From NCBI GenBank assembly GCA_016721865.1, contig JADKHF010000037.1:1-10764 (forward strand): a stretch of DNA of 10,764 nt. The letters run 5' to 3'. A program made the position numbers and the translations under genes. Origin of the DNA: Nitrosomonas sp. Its GTDB lineage: Bacteria; Pseudomonadota; Gammaproteobacteria; Burkholderiales; Nitrosomonadaceae. Every line of letters starts with the position of its first letter. Positions within the stretch are counted from its first letter, which is position 1. Shown here in pieces: positions 7,258 to 10,764 of this stretch. The notes beneath the pieces were generated by a model. The model searched no databases. It was not told where the DNA came from and worked only from the letters and a program-made list of their open reading frames with translations.

Positions 7258-7631
7258 TTATGGAGGTAAAGCAAAAGTATTATTTAATTGTTTGGCCATC
7301 TTACGATGGGCATCAGCTAAATTCATATTTTCTATTGTAGCTTGCTCATAAGTATGAATCAAAGCCCGACACATTGATTCCATATCTAAATCGCGCTTAC
7401 CATAATACTGTCTTTGGGCTTCATATTGCGCCAGCATTTTCTTATGTTCTTCTGCTTTTGACTGCATATCTTTGCAGTATCTTCATAATGTCCAGCAATC
7501 CAATTATGATCCCGAGAAGTTTTGGCAGATTCGATTATTTGAGTCATATCCATCCGATAAGGCCCCAGATCTGCGCAGGAAGTCAGAACTTAACAAACAA
7601 AAACAACTAACGAGAAAATTGAGATTCTCAC
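7258..7631 (-). CDS. Small copper-region lipoprotein, paralogue of the gene at 10042-10392, frameshifted
   Basis: About 123 residues. The chosen start is GTG read from 7631, with AAGGA nine bases ahead. It gives MRISIFSLVVFVC and, after one indel, VLTSCADLG, a signal peptide ending in the lipobox LTSC, so the Cys would carry the lipid anchor. The mature part reads IIESAKTSRDHNWIAGHYED, then after a shift near 7470 MQSKAEEHKKMLAQYEAQRQ, YYGKRDLDMESMCRALIHTY and EQATIENMNLADAHRKMAKQ. It is charged, helical and probably partly coiled coil. The same blocks occur in the other lipoprotein of this window. I have seen proteins like this near metal efflux genes, but no function is known to me. It is transcribed in the direction of the ATPase, 142 bases downstream of it. 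Confidence 0.72.
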
Positions 7632-7773
7632 AGTTATATATCCTTACTAATTATGATCAATTAACACCCTATCAAAAACAGTATATATCATCATAGGTTA
7701 CAGTACAGCATAAAATTTAGTAGCATAAGCAAATGAAAAATAAAAAACCAATATCCAAATAATTTCCTAGTAA

Positions 7774-9975
7774 TCATATTCTTGTACGATTAAGCCTCAA
7801 CGCGTTAGTAACAACCGAAACCGAGCTTAATGCCACGGCTGCACCGGCAAACATGGGTGAAAGTAAAAAACCAAAAGCCGGGTACAATACACCGGCAGCA
7901 AGCGGAATGCCAAGGACGTTATAGCCGAATGCAAAAGCAAGGTTTTGGTGAATATTACGCATGGTGGCGTGCGACATCAGGATAGCGCGCTCAATACCGC
8001 GCAGATCCCCCTTTATAAGGGTAATACTTGCGCTTTCCATTGCAACATCGGTGCCGGTACCCATCGCTATACGACATCGGCTGTTAGCGCAGGCGCATCA
8101 TTGATACCATCACCCGCCATCGCAACCTTGCGGCCTTCGGCTTGCAAACGTTTTACATGCCCAGCCTTGTCTTCGGGAAGCACTTCGGCCAGCACTTCAT
8201 CAATCCCGAGATGCCGAGCTATTGCATTGGCTGTGTGCTGGGAATCTCCGGTCAGCATCACAATTCTAATGCCCAAATGTTTGAGCGTTACGATAGCTCT
8301 GGCGTATTTTTCCTTAATGGGATCAGCGACTGCTGCGATTCCAACGGGAATGCCATCCACGGCGAAGAACACCACTGTTTTGGCTTCAGTGCGTAGGCTT
8401 CGCTTGATGATGCCAAGGTTGAGTATCCACGCCATGTTGCGCGAGAAAGCTGTAATTACCAACGAGCACGTACTCGCCATCAATATCTGCTTGTACGCCA
8501 AGGCCATTGATTGCGTCGAAAGATTTTGCTGGACGCAGAGTCAAACCACGTGCTTTTGCATTCTCTCTACAATTGCAAGGCCAATCGGGTGTTCCGAAAG
8601 TTGTTCTACACTTGCGATCAGCGCGAGCGCCTCATCGTCCGCAATACCCTTGACGATAAAATTGGTTAGAACCGGATGCCCGAGTGTCAGCGTGCCAGTT
8701 TTGTCTATCACTACAAGGTATCAATATCCCGCATGCGTTCGATCGCCTCTGCATTGCGAAACAGGATACCATCCGAGCGCCTTGTCCCATCGCGACGGTC
8801 ATTGAAATAGGTGTTGCAAGACCGACCGCACAAGGGCAGGGATGACGATGAACGGCAATGGCGTTAAGAAATGGCTAAGTGAATTTTGGTTCGGGGCCTA
8901 GAAACCACCATGCTAGTGCAGTGATAATTGCGATGGCAATAACGATCCTGAACAAAGTAAGCGGCGATGATATCCGCAAGCCGCTGGATAGCCGCGCGCG
9001 TGCGTTGGGCTCTCCGACCATGTGAACGATACGTGCCAGCAATGTGTCTGCGCCGACGTGTTCAGCGCGGATAATCACGAGTCATTACTATTCATGGTTG
9101 CACCGGCGATCTTGTCGCCCGGTGCTTTAGCTACCGACATAGGCTCACCGGTAATCATTGATTCGTCAACTCTGCTCATGCCTTCAAGTACTGTGCCATC
9201 GACAGGAATTTTTTCTCCAGGTTTTACGCGTAGCCTGTCACCTACAACAATTACATCAAGCGGTACTTGTTCCTCCGTTCCGTCATCGCGCAAGCGCCAA
9301 GCTTGGTTGGGTGCAAGCCTCAACAATTGTTTAATTGCCTGACTTGTCTGACCCATCGCACGCAACTGAAGGTAATCGCCAAGTATCACAAGTGTTACGA
9401 TAACAGCTGCTGCCTCAAAATAAGTGCCCACCGCACCGTCGTGCGCGTGAAACTCCTGTGGAAACCAGTCAGGCATAAGTACTGCGGCCAGACTGAAGAA
9501 ATAGGCACATCCGACGCCGAGTCCGATTAGTGTATACATATTGAGCGCGCGGTGTACGAGTGAGAGCCAGAACTTGCGCAGGATAGCCAATCCACCCACA
9601 GCACTACTGGCGTACCCAGCAGGAATCGATCCAACCACGTAAACGAGGTTGAAGGCCAAATGGTTCATTTAGACCAATCATGGGCATCATCGTGAGAGCA
9701 ATCAGTGGAAGCGACAAAGCAATGCCAATCCACAACCGTCGCGTGAGATCGCGAAGCTCGGAATTATCCGATTCGCCCATATTCGTATTTGTAATAGGTA
9801 TCAGAGCCATACCGCAGATCGGGCAGTCTCCCGGTGCATTCCGCAAGATTTCCGGGTGCATTGGACATGTCCATTTATCTTCATCCGCTGCTAGCGGCGC
9901 ATCTGGAAGCTTGGAGTTTATTTGCCGATGATCATCAGTATCTGACGGATGTGAATCGTTTAAATCTGAATTCAT
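7774..9975 (-). CDS. copA: Cu(+)-type P1B ATPase (CopA-like) with N-terminal HMBD domain, frameshifted
   Basis: About 734 residues once joined, the normal size, so nothing large is missing. The start is ATG read from 9975, with GGGAGGG just upstream. Residues 35-60 form a heavy-metal binding (HMBD) domain (WTCPMHPEILRNAPGDCPIC, then GMALIP) in place of the usual HMA domains. Downstream in order: ALNMYTLIGLGVG; the actuator motif SMITGEPMSV; ALAWWFLGPEP; CPCAVGLATPISMTVAMGQG, whose CPC is the Cu(I)/Ag(I) transport site; DKTGTL with the phosphorylated Asp (near 8706); SEHPIGLAI of the nucleotide domain; MLTGDSQHTANAIARHLG; and GDGINDAPAL. The GYN of helix 7 is present. Helix 8 reads AGAAVALSS, with Val where a copper-ligand Met is usual. 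The enzyme pumps cytosolic Cu(I) or Ag(I) to the periplasm. About ten or more indels break it. It follows one lipoprotein gene by 66 bases and precedes its paralogue. Confidence 0.93.
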
Positions 9976-10041
9976 TTTGACCCTCCCATAAATCATATCT
10001 AACCTGAAGGCTACGAGTCTCTCGTTCTTAAGTTGTGGACA

Positions 10042-10392
10042 TTACTTCACTTCATCCGCTATTTGGTGGTGAATTTTCGCCATGCTCATATTTGCTTCTA
10101 CAGCTTGCTCATAACTTTTTATCAGACTCCAACAATGCCCCTGGAGGTCTTGGGCGCGCGGGATAGTAATAAGGGTGTTTCTCATATTCTTCAAGAAGTT
10201 TTTTGTGCTCTTCTACTTTTAGCTGCATTTCATGAACTGCATCTCATAGTGTTTGGCCAATGCTTCATGGTCAGCACTAGTTTTGGCATTACGAACCGCG
10301 CTGGTCATCTCCATCGGATGGGGGTTCATTTGTGCACAGGAAATCAATGAAGCCAGAATCACCAAAGTTGCAAAAAATATACGTGCTTTCAT
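10042..10392 (-). CDS. Small copper-region lipoprotein, first gene of the ATPase block, frameshifted
   Basis: About 116 residues. The ATG read from 10392 is preceded by GAGGAGA at a good distance. MKARIFFATLVILASLISC is a lipoprotein signal peptide with lipobox LISC. The mature protein reads AVRNAKTSADHEALAKHYE, then after a shift near 10240 MQLKVEEHKKLLEEYEKHPY, then after another near 10165 QDLQGHCWSLIKSYEQAVEA and NMSMAKIHHQIADEVK, with a stop at 10042-10044. It is highly charged and helical, with several His and Met that might bind metal (inference). It shares AKT.xDH..LA.HYE, EEHKK.L..YE, a single Cys and YEQA...NM with the lipoprotein at 7258-7631, so the two are clear paralogues on either side of the ATPase. 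Its function is unknown. Confidence 0.75.
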
Positions 10393-10573
10393 AAGTATCT
10401 CCTCAGTTGAATCAAAGAAATATACCTAAATTCCTATAATTTAATTCGTAATCCTCTGGTATAAAGTAGCCACCGAGTATCCCCAATGCTGTGATAAGTG
10501 AAAGAATACGCCGTCCTTAGCGGTTAGTGAGTGAACTCGCTGTTGGTGACAAGATCAAGCCCTACAATATAGT

Positions 10574-10764
10574 TCATCTGCTTGACACTAACGAAGGATG
10601 ATTATGGCATTTAGCAATAACCATTTTTGCAGCACTTCCTCTTCGGCGCTGAAAGCATCTACGGCTTCCGGGTCAAACTGGCTTCCCTTCATACGTAGAA
10701 TCTCTCTGCTTTGGCGAACTCAAAAGAATGACTTCACGATAAGGCCGATTGGAAGTTATCGAAT
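10574..10764 (-). CDS. HD-GYP domain protein (probable c-di-GMP phosphodiesterase), C-terminal fragment, frameshifted
   Basis: The gene enters from the right edge and only its last 60 or so residues are here. On the minus strand SITSNRPYREVI continues, after shifts near 10717 and 10700, as SFEFAKA and EILRMKGSQFDPEAVDAF, then SAEEEVLQK. (L)TSxRPYR and GxxFDPxxVDAF are the characteristic C-terminal motifs of HD-GYP domains, which hydrolyse cyclic di-GMP; the catalytic HD and GYP residues lie beyond the window. The end is uncertain: one frame stops at 10588-10590, another (KMVIAKCHNHPSLVSSR) at 10574-10576. Many such proteins carry a receiver domain, which cannot be checked. It is followed on the same strand, after about 180 bases, by the lipoprotein gene, so it is probably a separate unit. 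Confidence 0.72.

Noticed and set aside
7945..8805. The longest open frame in the window (286 codons, + strand)
   Set aside because: It lies antisense to the conserved P-type ATPase, whose motifs (DKTGTL, SEHP, GDGINDAP) are read on the other strand; its Ser/Ala-rich composition and lack of a ribosome binding site mark it as a shadow.
1..10764. CRISPR arrays, insertion sequences, integrases, toxin-antitoxin or phage modules
   Set aside because: No spaced direct repeats, transposase or recombinase motifs, or terminal inverted repeats were found on either strand.

Overview
This is a heavy-metal resistance and handling region from a Gram-negative proteobacterium, most likely a betaproteobacterium of the Nitrosomonas / Nitrosomonadales kind. 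That placement is inferred from the style of the protein families and the moderately AT-rich composition; no phylogenetic marker is present.

A property of the whole window governs how it must be read. Nearly every gene is split by small insertions or deletions, although gene lengths and conserved motifs are preserved once the frames are joined. This happens in unrelated genes on both strands, often at short homopolymers, and generally without in-frame nonsense codons inside the joined frames. Indel-type sequencing or assembly error is the simplest reading, although real decay cannot be excluded. Coordinates below therefore span reconstructed genes across frames.

Layout: (1) 1-461, 3' end of a sigma-54-dependent transcriptional activator, + strand. 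(2) 739-1769, a promoter followed by a DsrE-like protein (the cleanest ORF) and a class I SAM methyltransferase, + strand. (3) 1842-2838, an ACR3/BASS-type arsenic resistance permease, - strand, convergent with the methyltransferase and divergent from the next block. (4) 3036-6197, a + strand metal block: CzcD-type cation diffusion facilitator, a small Cys-rich zinc-ribbon-like protein with a GDCCVYCSYG motif, a CusF-like periplasmic copper-binding protein, a HupE/UreJ-type membrane protein, and a small secreted DUF6488-like protein. (5) 6245-6613, a DUF3147 membrane protein, - strand. (6) 6614-7257, a poorly coding stretch ending in an orphan Tat leader. (7) 7258-10392, a - strand copper block: a small lipoprotein, then a Cu(+)-type P1B ATPase with an N-terminal HMBD domain, then a second paralogous lipoprotein (in transcription order). 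(8) 10574-10764, the C-terminal end of an HD-GYP protein, - strand.

Taken together, the ATPase exports cytosolic copper, the CusF-like protein and lipoproteins probably handle metal in the periplasm, the CDF exports divalent cations such as Zn, Co or Cd, and the ACR3-like permease exports arsenite. The least understood components are the paired lipoproteins, the GDCCVYCSYG protein and the CusF/HupE/DUF6488 trio. No CRISPR array, rRNA, convincing tRNA, transposase or integrase was seen.
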